This document shows, in pieces, positions 54,545 to 62,828 of a stretch of DNA of 64,000 nt; position 1 is the stretch's first letter, and each line of letters opens with the position of its first letter. The stretch is from AP-15 sp963700185. GTDB lineage: Bacteria; Pseudomonadota; Alphaproteobacteria; ATCC43930; CGMCC-115725. Where the stretch lies: the NCBI GenBank assembly GCA_963700185.1, contig CAVOWP010000001.1, positions 106,658 through 170,657 of the forward strand, written 5' to 3'. A program made the position numbers and the translations under genes. The notes below the pieces were generated by a model. That model was not told the origin of the DNA. It saw nothing but the letters and a program-made list of their open reading frames with translations, and made no database searches.

Positions 54545-56314
54545 TCATGGGTTTGATGATCCCGTAGCTTCGACCGCGGTGCCCTTCGGAAAGAGACCGT
54601 CTCGCATGCGGCGCATCAGGTTCTCCGAAGCTTCAAGCACGCGTTTGCTGGCTCGGAGCTTGGTTGCATAGGATGACGTGGCCATAAACTGGTGTAGCGA
54701 TCGCATCCGGTCCGGACACTCGCGGGTGTAGTCACACAACAGGTCGCGCAATCCGAACCCAGTGACCGATGTCTCGAGATTTTCTAGGTCGCCGATCGTC
54801 ATGATTGTGAGGGGAGCGACGACAACGCCGGAGGGTACCATCCCAAGCAGCGATTTGAACTCGTTGTCGAGGAATTTCCCGGAACCAGGAACGCCCAAAC
54901 GCTCGTCATGCACGACGAGGACGGGATAGATTTTGGCCGCCTCGGCAAATTCGCTGCTGACCCCGATCCACTCCTTGCGTGCGATGGCGCCGATAATTTT
55001 TGCCAGTTGGGCGGTGCCCTTGGGGCGTCCTCCCGCCCCGCTTTCCACCGGCGATACGCCGTATTTGCGCCGGAGCTGCTGCACGAAATCGGCACCTGTC
55101 GCGTCGAGCAGGCTGTCCTCGCGCAACCATGCCGCTTTCATTTCAAAAACAACGATCTCGGTTGCGTCGTTGAGCGCGGCGTCGATCTCGAAATCGGCGC
55201 CGGCGCCGTCGCGGCCGGGAATGTTATTTGTTAATCTTTGCGCGAGAAGACCTGAGCCGGTCGGGTACATTTGCCGCAAGACATCGATCGCATAGTGCTC
55301 AAAAGCCAAACCAAAATAGCCGAACAGCTCGTTCGCTCTGTTTTTGTCTTGTGCTACGAGATGAAAAAGCGGACCGATCGTAAGGGTCTCGCCATAGATC
55401 GCCGGATCGAGAACCACCGAAAGGCCGCCGGGCGTGCTGAGCACGGGCCGCTCTCTCAGCGCGCGAAAGCCGTTCCGCGGGAGGTCGGGCGCGGCCTTCG
55501 CGAACTCCTCCGGGGTCAACGACTCTAGGGCGAGATAAGTGGGAAACACGTCCTTGAACCCGGTGGCGGCCGCGACGTCTGCGGTGCGGAAAAGCGGACC
55601 CTCGGCCCGTTCGGCAAGGGTATAGGTGGTGAGGGCGCCAACACAGATCAGATACTGCTCCACAGTCAGCCCGGTAGATGCCTCGAAGTGGTTCGCGAAA
55701 TCCGGCATCTTGCGCGGCAGATAGTCGGAAAACAGAAGCCAGCCGCGGCCGAGCGCGATGGCGGTGTGGAGGGCTTGGCTTGAGTCTTCGACCCCTTTGC
55801 GGAAGGCACCGAGGGCACGCAGCCAGGCGGTATCGAGCCCGTCTTGAAGAGACAAACGATTGCCAAAGGTTCTGGCGCTCCAGAGCGCGCCGGCGATCAG
55901 GACTGATCGAAAAAAACGGTCCCGTACCTGCTCGTCGTTGAAGGTCTCGCCATCGCCGGGAAGGTTTTGACAGTGCTGGGCTGCCCGCCGCATCACCTCG
56001 AGAAGTTGTCCACGGAAGAAGACAACCACACGATCGAGACCGCCATGCTGCCCGGCAAAGGTATCGAGTCGCTGCTGCTGTTCCCGATTGCAGATCAAGG
56101 CGCAGGCTTTCTGTTGGCGCTGACCGTCGTCCAGCATGCCGAATCCGGACACGATGGTATTAAGTCGCGCACAGATGAGCAGCGTGTCGTCGCGGCTTAG
56201 GCCGGACAGAAGCTCGATCAGGGCGCTTTCGTCCGCGGGCAGCCCGGGATAGATGGCGTCGGGCGGCACAAACACCGACAGGTCGTCTAGATTGATCTGG
56301 AACCTGTTCGCCAT
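54545..56314 (-). CDS. 589-aa protein with PD-(D/E)xK-like motif, cargo between two IS91-like elements
   Basis: The frame is intact from the ATG at 56314. Around residues 385-420 it reads RDGAGADFEIDAALNDATEI and VVFEMKAAWLRED: an Asp-x-Glu strand followed by E-x-K, the core of PD-(D/E)xK nucleases. The N-terminal 350 residues are helical, without membrane segments or a nucleotide-binding motif. It is not a family I can name. A restriction-type or defence nuclease is the likeliest idea, supported only by the motif and by its place between two mobile elements in the same orientation. Confidence 0.6.
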   Translation of the reverse strand: MANRFQINLDDLSVFVPPDAIYPGLPADESALIELLSGLSRDDTLLICARLNTIVSGFGMLDDGQRQQKACALICNREQQQRLDTFAGQHGGLDRVVVFFRGQLLEVMRRAAQHCQNLPGDGETFNDEQVRDRFFRSVLIAGALWSARTFGNRLSLQDGLDTAWLRALGAFRKGVEDSSQALHTAIALGRGWLLFSDYLPRKMPDFANHFEASTGLTVEQYLICVGALTTYTLAERAEGPLFRTADVAAATGFKDVFPTYLALESLTPEEFAKAAPDLPRNGFRALRERPVLSTPGGLSVVLDPAIYGETLTIGPLFHLVAQDKNRANELFGYFGLAFEHYAIDVLRQMYPTGSGLLAQRLTNNIPGRDGAGADFEIDAALNDATEIVVFEMKAAWLREDSLLDATGADFVQQLRRKYGVSPVESGAGGRPKGTAQLAKIIGAIARKEWIGVSSEFAEAAKIYPVLVVHDERLGVPGSGKFLDNEFKSLLGMVPSGVVVAPLTIMTIGDLENLETSVTGFGLRDLLCDYTRECPDRMRSLHQFMATSSYATKLRASKRVLEASENLMRRMRDGLFPKGTAVEATGSSNP

Positions 56315-56543
56315 TATCGGCTTCGACGCGGCGGCGGCTATGATCCCGGAGCGGCGATCGCTTGGAACCGCCGGGCTCCGGCAATGGCTCTAATATAGCG
56401 CCGATCTCGACCCTCGTTAGGACAATGCATGACCATAGGAGCATAGGTCGCCCATACGGCATAACCGGCCTAATTTGGACGGTAGATCGCCTCCTTTTTC
56501 GGGGTGCGTCTAGGCGCTTCTAAATGACCGGAATCGTTAAGGG
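56315..56543. other. Upstream region of the 589-aa protein
   Basis: No gene is recognised up to the end of element B. Confidence 0.35.
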
Positions 56544-56904
56544 TTTTCGGACGCCTGCCAGTCACTGGCGCGAGGGCGTGCACGGAGGCAGGCGTCCGAA
56601 AAGCCTCGAGGGAGGAAACCGCGGGGGGAGTTTGCGTCGGCGGCGCTGTCGGGCTATGGGGATTTAGCGCCCGCGTTTGATTTGATTTTTCGATCTCGGG
56701 TTGGGATGGCGGGCGAGCGAGCACTGCGACGGTGCTGTCGGTCGCCCGGGCTGCGGACGGAAAGGTGATGTTGCGCCGAGCGATCTGCGTTTTGGCGGTG
56801 GAAGGCGGCGCTGACGGTTGCCGTCGGCTGAGCGTGGGCGTTACCGGCGAGATACCGGCATCGGACAGGTGCAGCGGCGGAGGATAGTGACACAAGCGTG
56901 TCGG

Positions 56905-58116
56905 TCATGAGCTATCGAGCCCGATCGATGGGATCGGCCACAGCCGCGGCTGGCAGCCGGGTTCAAAGGTCTCGATGATGATCATACGCCCGCCGCAGCA
57001 AGGACAAGCGTTCCACTCGGCGTCTTCGTGACAATTTTCGGTGCCGTCGCTCCCGCCGCCGCTCGACGGGGCTGGGTCGGGTACGCCGAGGAACCGGCGG
57101 GCCAATGCGATATTGCCGGCCCGGTTGGCATTGGCAAAAAGGCCGTAGTGACGGATGCGGTGAAATCCGTCGGGCAGCACGTGGATCAGGAAGCGACGGA
57201 TGAACTCGTCGGCGTCGAGCGTCATCAGCTTGTAGCGGGCGTCGCTCTTGGCCCGGTAATCCTTCCATTTGAAGGTAACGCGCTCGCCGTCGAAGGCGAC
57301 GAGCCGGCTATTGGCAATAGCAATCCGGTGCGTGTAGCGCGAAAGGTAGGCGAGGACAGCGTCGGGTCCGCCAAAAGGCCGCTTGGCATAGACCACCCAT
57401 TTGCGCTTTCGCAGGGCGGCGAGGCGTGCTTGGAAGGCTGCCGGCTCGGCGAGGGCGGCCTGGTCGGTGAAGAAGTGCAGCCGCCCGGCTTGGTACGCGG
57501 CGGTCAGTCTTTCGAGGAACAGGCGGCGGAAGAGGCGCGAGAGCACCCGCACGGAGAGAAAGAAGCCGGGCCGGCAGGTAATCCAGCGCTGGCGGTCGGG
57601 CGAAAAGCCGCCGCCCGGGACGATGATATGGGCGTGCGGATGGTGGGTCAGTGTCGATCCCCAGGTGTGGAGGACGGCGGTGAGTCCGATGCGCGCGCCG
57701 AGGTGCTTGGGGTCGGCCGCGATGGTGATCAAGGTCTCGGCGGCGGTTTTGAGCAACAGGTCATAAACGACGGCGTTGTTCTGATAGGCGATGTCGGCGA
57801 TCGGTCGCGGCAGGGTGAAGACGACGTGGAAGTACGGCACGGGCAAGAGTTCGGCCTGGCGGTCGGCCAGCCACTGCTTGGCAGCGACGGCCTGGCACTT
57901 TGGGCAATGCCGATCGCGGCAGGAGTTGTAAGAGATCCGCAAGTGGGCGCAGGCCTCGCAGCGCTCGACATGACCGCCCAACACCGCCGTTCGGCAACGC
58001 TCGATCGCCGACATGACCTTGAGTTGGCCGAGGCTCACATGGCCGGCATGGGACGCACGCCAAGCCGGTCCGCGGTGGCGGAAGATGTCCGCCACCTCGA
58101 CCGCTGGCCGTGACAA
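56905..58116 (-). CDS. IS91-family HUH transposase (element B)
   Basis: The 403-residue protein is complete. The zinc-binding N-terminus is HVERCEACAHLRISYNSCRD with RHCPKCQA, the HUH pair lies in LTHHPHAHIIVPGGGFSPDR, and AVLAYLSRYTHRIAIANSRL holds the nucleophilic-Tyr region. The C-terminal CPCCGGRMIIIETFEPG forms a further Cys pair. It nicks one strand at the element end and drives rolling-circle transposition, which can also carry neighbouring DNA. It follows the recombinase after 10 bp. Confidence 0.93.
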   Translation of the reverse strand: MSRPAVEVADIFRHRGPAWRASHAGHVSLGQLKVMSAIERCRTAVLGGHVERCEACAHLRISYNSCRDRHCPKCQAVAAKQWLADRQAELLPVPYFHVVFTLPRPIADIAYQNNAVVYDLLLKTAAETLITIAADPKHLGARIGLTAVLHTWGSTLTHHPHAHIIVPGGGFSPDRQRWITCRPGFFLSVRVLSRLFRRLFLERLTAAYQAGRLHFFTDQAALAEPAAFQARLAALRKRKWVVYAKRPFGGPDAVLAYLSRYTHRIAIANSRLVAFDGERVTFKWKDYRAKSDARYKLMTLDADEFIRRFLIHVLPDGFHRIRHYGLFANANRAGNIALARRFLGVPDPAPSSGGGSDGTENCHEDAEWNACPCCGGRMIIIETFEPGCQPRLWPIPSIGLDSS

Positions 58117-58126
58117 CGGCCGCGCG

Positions 58127-59002
58127 TCAGCCGGGCATCTTTAACAGGAAGTCGAGCGGGCTTGTCACCTGGCCGAGCGCGCTGACGGCGACGCGGGTGT
58201 AGAGCGCCGTCGTGTCGAGCTTCTTATGTCCCAATAAAACCTGGATGATCCGAATATCGGTCTTCTGCTCCAAGAGATGGGTGGCAAAGCTGTGCCGCAG
58301 TGTGTGAACGCCGACACGTTTGGTAATGCTGGCACGCCCTGCTGCCAGGCGAACGATCCGGTGGAGCTGGCGCGCACTCGTATGCTGCCCCCGGTAGCCA
58401 GGAAACAGCCAGTGCTGACCGGGAGACATCCATCCCTTCTTGCGCGCGACGCGCCACCATTCGCGCAATATCTCGAGCAGGTTGGGCGAGAGAATGACAT
58501 ACCGATCCTTCTTGCCCTTGCCCTGTTCGACCCGGATGACCATCCGGTCACTATCGATATCGGTGAGCTTGAGCGATACGACCTCCGAGGCTCGCAGGCC
58601 GGTGGCGTAAGCCAGGCTCAAGAGCGCCTTGTGCTTGATGTTTCTCGCCGAGGCGAGCAGCCGACCGACCTCTTCCGGGCTCAGAACAATGGGCAGGCGG
58701 CGAGGCTCGCGGGTGGAGACGACCTCCTCGGCAAGATCGCGGCGCTTCAGCGTGATCTTGAAGAAGAACCGCAGAGCAGTGGCACTGACGTTGACGGTCG
58801 GTACCGTCGTCCCGATCGACGCCAGCCACAACTGATAGCGATGGACATCCTCGGCGGTGGCCTTGTCGGCAGACCGGCCCAGAAAATCGGCAAACCTTTT
58901 GACGTGGCGGATATAGTGGAGCTGAGTCTTGGGGCTAAGCCGCCGGATCGCGATGTCCTCGATCAGTCGCCGGCGTAACGGACTGATGGCCTTGTCGGTC
59001 AT
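58127..59002 (-). CDS. Tyrosine recombinase partner of IS91-like element B
   Basis: The 291-residue protein has the SAM-like N-terminal domain (LSPKTQLHYIRHVKRFADFL) and all catalytic residues: Arg in ATGLRASEV, Lys in VEQGKGKKDRYVIL, H-x-L-R in HTLRHSFATHLLE, His in LLGHKKLDTTALYTRV and the Tyr in the same block. Its role in transposition of these elements is not settled; it may resolve circular or co-integrate forms. It starts about 90 bp inside the terminal hairpin. Confidence 0.92.
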   Translation of the reverse strand: MTDKAISPLRRRLIEDIAIRRLSPKTQLHYIRHVKRFADFLGRSADKATAEDVHRYQLWLASIGTTVPTVNVSATALRFFFKITLKRRDLAEEVVSTREPRRLPIVLSPEEVGRLLASARNIKHKALLSLAYATGLRASEVVSLKLTDIDSDRMVIRVEQGKGKKDRYVILSPNLLEILREWWRVARKKGWMSPGQHWLFPGYRGQHTSARQLHRIVRLAAGRASITKRVGVHTLRHSFATHLLEQKTDIRIIQVLLGHKKLDTTALYTRVAVSALGQVTSPLDFLLKMPG

Positions 59003-59112
59003 TGGGGGGCTCCTGTCTTGGGTGAGGTTCTGAGCCCCTCAATCTCAAGACGGGACGCCTGCTTCCCGCTACTCCACGTCTTGCTACCAATTACCGCGGA
59101 AGCGGTTTAGTC

Positions 59113-59536
59113 CATCGGCGCTACCTGGCCGTTTGCCGCGCGTGTCGACGAAGGACCGGAATCCACGCTTCTGAGCCGTTCAGAACAAGGTCGGCTAGCG
59201 AATGCTTTGGGTCAGCCCGAGATGTTGTCGGGCGTTTGCCGGTGTTCGGGGATGAGCGGCGTCGCGATCACGATCGAAAAATCGCCTAATTGTTAGCGCA
59301 TATTCCGGCTGGTGGCGGCTCCCCAACGACCGCCTCAGGACGGAGAATGGTGCGGATTGGTTCGTCAGCTTACTTAAAATACCACCGGGGCCGGGGCACG
59401 ATGCTTTGGCGAGCCCGGCAACTTTAAGGCGAGGCTTTGCTGCAGATTTGCTGCAGAAGCAGCTACGGATGATCACCGACACAATTTCAAATTGCGGTTT
59501 GCGGCCAGCAAGGCCGTGCGCCCGCCATGAGATCAC
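59113..59536. other. Gene-free stretch before feoAB
   Basis: No gene is recognised. Its right end leads into the Fur-type site and the feo promoter. Confidence 0.45.
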
Positions 59537-59559
59537 TTGCAACTGAAAGCGAGTCGCAA
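59537..59559 (+). promoter_or_regulatory. Fur-type operator upstream of feoA
   Basis: TTGCAACT, seven bases, then AGTCGCAA is a dyad with one mismatch. The TTGCAA arms match the alphaproteobacterial Fur/Mur box, and the site ends 32 bp before the feoA start. Iron-dependent repression of feoAB is the natural reading. Confidence 0.65.
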
Positions 59560-59591
59560 TAACTTTAGGGTCAAAGCTCGAGTTGGAACGT

Positions 59592-59879
59592 ATGCCCGCC
59601 GCAAAAGACACGTCGAACGGCGCCGTGGCGCTCGGTGCCGCCCCAGTGGGGTTTGCCGGCCGAATCCACAGGATCCGCGTGGTGGCCGAAGATCACGGGC
59701 TGTCGGCCGCGGAGCTCGAACGGCGGCTGATCGAGCTCGGATTTGTCGAAGGCTCGCGGGTCGAACTGTTGCACGAGGGATTGTTCGGCCGCGATCCGAT
59801 CGCGGTTCGGGTAAATGAAGCGACGGTCGCGCTGCGGCGCCGGGAGGCTGCGTCGATACTGGTCGAGCCGGATCGCTGA
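59592..59879 (+). CDS. feoA: FeoA, ferrous iron transport accessory protein
   Basis: From the ATG at 59592 the protein is a small SH3-like barrel: GRIHRIRVVAEDHGLSAAEL, ERRLIELGFVEGSRVELLHE (the family L-x-x-L-G-x-x-x-G-x-x-V block), and DPIAVRVNEATVALRRREAA. FeoA binds FeoB in the cytoplasm and is needed for Fe(II) uptake. Its TGA overlaps the feoB ATG by one base (TGATG), so the two are co-translated. The start at 59583 is an alternative with TTG. Confidence 0.92.
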   Translation: MPAAKDTSNGAVALGAAPVGFAGRIHRIRVVAEDHGLSAAELERRLIELGFVEGSRVELLHEGLFGRDPIAVRVNEATVALRRREAASILVEPDR

Positions 59880-61774
59880 TGAGTGAACTCGCAGCGCCGG
59901 CGCGTGTCGCGCTCGTCGGCAACCCGAACAGCGGCAAGACCGCACTCTTCAACGCGCTGACCGGGCAGCCGTCAGAAGGTCGCCAATTACCCCGGGGTCA
60001 CGGTCGAACGCAAGGAAGGTCTGGCGATAACGCCGGGTGGAGTCACTGTGCGGCTGATCGACCTGCCGGGCACGTATTCGTTGCGCGCCCGCAGCCTCGA
60101 CGAGATCGTCACCCGCGACATCGTGCTCGGGACGACTCGATCGGCGAGGATGTCCCGAGCCTCCTCGTCTGCGTCGCCAACTCGACGAACCTTCGGGTGG
60201 CGCTGCGGCTGGCGCTCGAGCTGAAGCGCGTCGGCCGGCCGATGATCCTCGCGCTCAACATGTTCGATATCGCCCGCCATCGCGGCTTCGAGATCGATCT
60301 CGACCGGCTCTCCGGCGAACTCGGCATTCCGGTTGTCGCGTCCGTCGCCGTGCGGCGCGGCGGCACCAGCGATCTCCTCGCACGGATCGACAAGGTGATC
60401 CGCGAGCGCGGCTTTCCGCGAGCCGCCGAGAGTGCTTGGTCGGAGCCGAACGCGGCGCAACTGCGTGCGACGCAGCGCGAAGCCGACCGCATCCTCGATG
60501 CCGCGGTCAAGGCCCCGGGTCGGCCCGACGGCTTCACGCGGCGGCTCGACCGCGTGGTGCTGCACCCGGTCCTCGGCCTCGTCATCCTGCTCGCGATCCT
60601 TTTTCTGATGTTCCAGGCGGTTTTTACCTGGGCGCAGGCCCCGATGGACTTGATCAAGAGCGGCTTCGACGGGCTCGCCGCATGGGCCGGAGCGGTGCTG
60701 CCGCAGGGCTGGCTGTTGAGCTTCGTCCGCGATGGGGTCATCTCGGGGGTCGGCAGCGTATTGGTTTTCCTGCCGCAGATCCTCACCTTGTTCTTCTTCA
60801 TTCTGCTGCTCGAAGACTTCGGCTACATGGCGCGGGCCGCCTTTCTGATGGACCGCATCATGGGCGGCGCCGGGCTGCATGGTCGCGCCTTCATCCCGCT
60901 GTTGTCGAGCTTTGCCTGCGCGATCCCCGGCATCATGGCAACCCGAGTCATCTCCAGCCGTCGCGGGAGGCTCGCGACGATCCTGGTCGCGCCGCTGATG
61001 ACCTGCTCGGCGCGCATCCCGGTCTACACCTTGATCATCGCGGCCTTTATTCCGGCGCGCACGGTATTCGGCTGGCTCAGTCTGCAGGGGCTCGTGATGT
61101 TCGGTCTCTACACGGCCGGCATTGCCAGCGCGCTCGGCATGTCCTGGGTGTTCAACCGCTTTCTGTGGCGGCGGGAGCCGAGCGAGCCCTTCATGCTCGA
61201 ACTCCCCGATTACAAGCGGCCGGTTTTGCGGAACATCGCGCTCGGCCTCGTGCAGCGCGGCCAGATTTTCCTGAAGCGCGCCGGCACGACGATCTTTGCA
61301 ATGATGGTCGTCATCTGGTTTTTGTGCTCGGTCCCGCCCGCCCCGCCACAGGCCCTTGGCGATGCTACCGAGCCGGCGATCAATTACAGTCTCGCTGCCC
61401 GGATCGGCCAGGCAATGGAGCCGGTACTGCGCCCGGTCGGATTCAATTGGCAGATCGACGTAGCGTTGGTGCCGGGAATGGCGGCCCGCGAAGTCGCCGT
61501 CGCCGCGCTCGGCACGGTCTATTCGATCGCGGGCGCCGACGAAAATCCCGGCGAACTCGGCCGCGTCTTGACCGCGCATTGGAGCCTCGGCACCGCTTTG
61601 GCGCTGCTCGCGTGGTATGTCTTCGCGCCGCAATGCGCCTCGACATTGAGCGTCGTGCGCCGCGAGACCAACAGCTGGAAGTGGACCGCCTTCCTCTTCA
61701 GCTACATGCTCGCACTGGCCTATCTGGCCGCCTTCGTGACCTACCAGGCGGCAGCCGCGCTCGGAGCCGGTTAA
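59879..61774 (+). CDS. feoB: FeoB, ferrous iron transporter, with two compensating frameshifts in the GTPase domain
   Basis: The G1 loop is clear (VALVGNPNSGKTALFNALTG), as are G4 (LALNMFD) and the membrane part with Gate motifs (FIPLLSSFACAIPGIMATRV and LMTCSARIPVYTLII). Between about 59965 and 60142 the sense lies in another frame (VANYPGVTVERKEG and VRLIDLPGTYSLRARS). The present frame therefore lacks switch I, the G3 D-x-P-G and nearby residues, although it reopens without a stop. One extra base near 59965 and two near 60141 cancel. It is either a pair of sequencing errors or a disabled GTPase. FeoB moves Fe(II) across the inner membrane. Confidence 0.9.
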   Translation: MSELAAPARVALVGNPNSGKTALFNALTGQPSEGRQLPRGHGRTQGRSGDNAGWSHCAADRPAGHVFVARPQPRRDRHPRHRARDDSIGEDVPSLLVCVANSTNLRVALRLALELKRVGRPMILALNMFDIARHRGFEIDLDRLSGELGIPVVASVAVRRGGTSDLLARIDKVIRERGFPRAAESAWSEPNAAQLRATQREADRILDAAVKAPGRPDGFTRRLDRVVLHPVLGLVILLAILFLMFQAVFTWAQAPMDLIKSGFDGLAAWAGAVLPQGWLLSFVRDGVISGVGSVLVFLPQILTLFFFILLLEDFGYMARAAFLMDRIMGGAGLHGRAFIPLLSSFACAIPGIMATRVISSRRGRLATILVAPLMTCSARIPVYTLIIAAFIPARTVFGWLSLQGLVMFGLYTAGIASALGMSWVFNRFLWRREPSEPFMLELPDYKRPVLRNIALGLVQRGQIFLKRAGTTIFAMMVVIWFLCSVPPAPPQALGDATEPAINYSLAARIGQAMEPVLRPVGFNWQIDVALVPGMAAREVAVAALGTVYSIAGADENPGELGRVLTAHWSLGTALALLAWYVFAPQCASTLSVVRRETNSWKWTAFLFSYMLALAYLAAFVTYQAAAALGAG

Positions 61775-62826
61775 ACCGTTGCGATCGCGTTGGCCGGCGA
61801 GCCGACCGCGCCGGGCAGCCGTAAGGGCGGGGCGGTCAGCAGGAACCGCGAGCGGCCGTGGGCGCGCAGCCAGTCGGCGAGGTCGGAGAGGTGCCAGATT
61901 TCGCCGAGATAGACGCCGAGCTTGAAAAGGCAATGGGCGTGCAACGGCAACGAGGCGCAATGGTCCTCGCCTTCGCAAGGGCGCGACGGCATCTGCTCGA
62001 CCGCCCGGTTGTCGGATATCAGCGCGACGACGCCTGCTCTGGTGATCCAGTTGAGGAGCCGCTCGTCCCGCCCGTCGAGGCCGGCACCGGGATTGGCGGC
62101 GAGCACCGCTGCATCGGGGCTCTTGTTCATGTCCAGAATGACCCTGTCGTAGCCGGTGCGGAAGCAGACGAGGTCGCCCTCCTCGACCTCGACCTTGTCG
62201 GCCTCCATGATCCGCATCAGCTGGTCGTAGCCGACAAAGCTCGCACCGCGCCCGCAATGGCGCTCGAGGTCGATCATCACGCCGCGGCCCTGCATGCCGT
62301 GCGCCGCCATGTGGTCGATCGACAGCTTGAGCGCGCCGACATGCTCGCCGCGCTCGACCGCGCCACCGTCGCGGTAGTCCATCGGGCCGATGATGTGCTC
62401 GCCGGCGCGGTATCCGTTGTAGAAGACGATCTCGGGCTTGCCGTCGCCGTCGGCATCGAACAATTGCCCGACATGAGCGAGGCTGTCCCACTGCGTCGAG
62501 TACTGCAATGTCATCTCGACAATGTCGTCGCAGACCACGTCGATCAGTTTCGGGTCCTCGCGAGCGAGCGGGTAGGCGATGTAGGGCATCCCATTGCGCT
62601 TGTTGGCAATGAGGCGCGGCGGATGGCGGCGTGGGTTGACGACATTGCCGCCCGGATAATCGAGCGGCAGGCTCAGGCAAAAAACCCCGCCTTCCTTCAC
62701 CTCGGCGATGCCTTTGAGCACCTTCTCCGAGGTCAACAGGTTGAGCCGGCCGAGTTGATCGTCTGGGCCCCAATCGCCCCAGGTCGACCCCGGTGGACGG
62801 CGCTTCCAGCGCGGATTCTCGGGCAT
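61771..62826 (-). CDS. Cyclase-family (kynurenine formamidase-like) hydrolase
   Basis: ATG 62826 (MPENPRWKRRPPGSTWGDWG) is preferred to the TTG six bases upstream. The metal-binding motif of the family appears as STQWDSLAHVGQLF (here D-S-L-A-H, close to the usual H-x-G-T-H-x-D), with IDHMAAHGMQGRGVMIDLER and AGLDGRDERLLNWI as later landmarks. It hydrolyses an amide or lactone of an aromatic or acyl compound. It starts two bases after the stop of the NHL-repeat gene (TGA-CC-ATG), so translation is coupled. It converges with feoB and overlaps its last codon. Confidence 0.88.
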   Translation of the reverse strand: MPENPRWKRRPPGSTWGDWGPDDQLGRLNLLTSEKVLKGIAEVKEGGVFCLSLPLDYPGGNVVNPRRHPPRLIANKRNGMPYIAYPLAREDPKLIDVVCDDIVEMTLQYSTQWDSLAHVGQLFDADGDGKPEIVFYNGYRAGEHIIGPMDYRDGGAVERGEHVGALKLSIDHMAAHGMQGRGVMIDLERHCGRGASFVGYDQLMRIMEADKVEVEEGDLVCFRTGYDRVILDMNKSPDAAVLAANPGAGLDGRDERLLNWITRAGVVALISDNRAVEQMPSRPCEGEDHCASLPLHAHCLFKLGVYLGEIWHLSDLADWLRAHGRSRFLLTAPPLRLPGAVGSPANAIATV

Positions 62827-62828
62827 GG

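Larger units (their letters stand above)
56544..59112 (-). mobile_element. IS91-like element B, apparently intact
   Basis: One end is a perfect 16-bp inverted repeat, TTTTCGGACGCCTGCC (56544-56559) against GGCAGGCGTCCGAAAA (56587-56602), with a 27-nt loop. The other is CCGC-GGAA-GCGG followed by TTTAGTC (59094-59112). Between them lie an intact tyrosine recombinase and an intact transposase, 10 bp apart, transcribed in that order. I do not assign which end is the origin and which the terminus. Confidence 0.8.
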
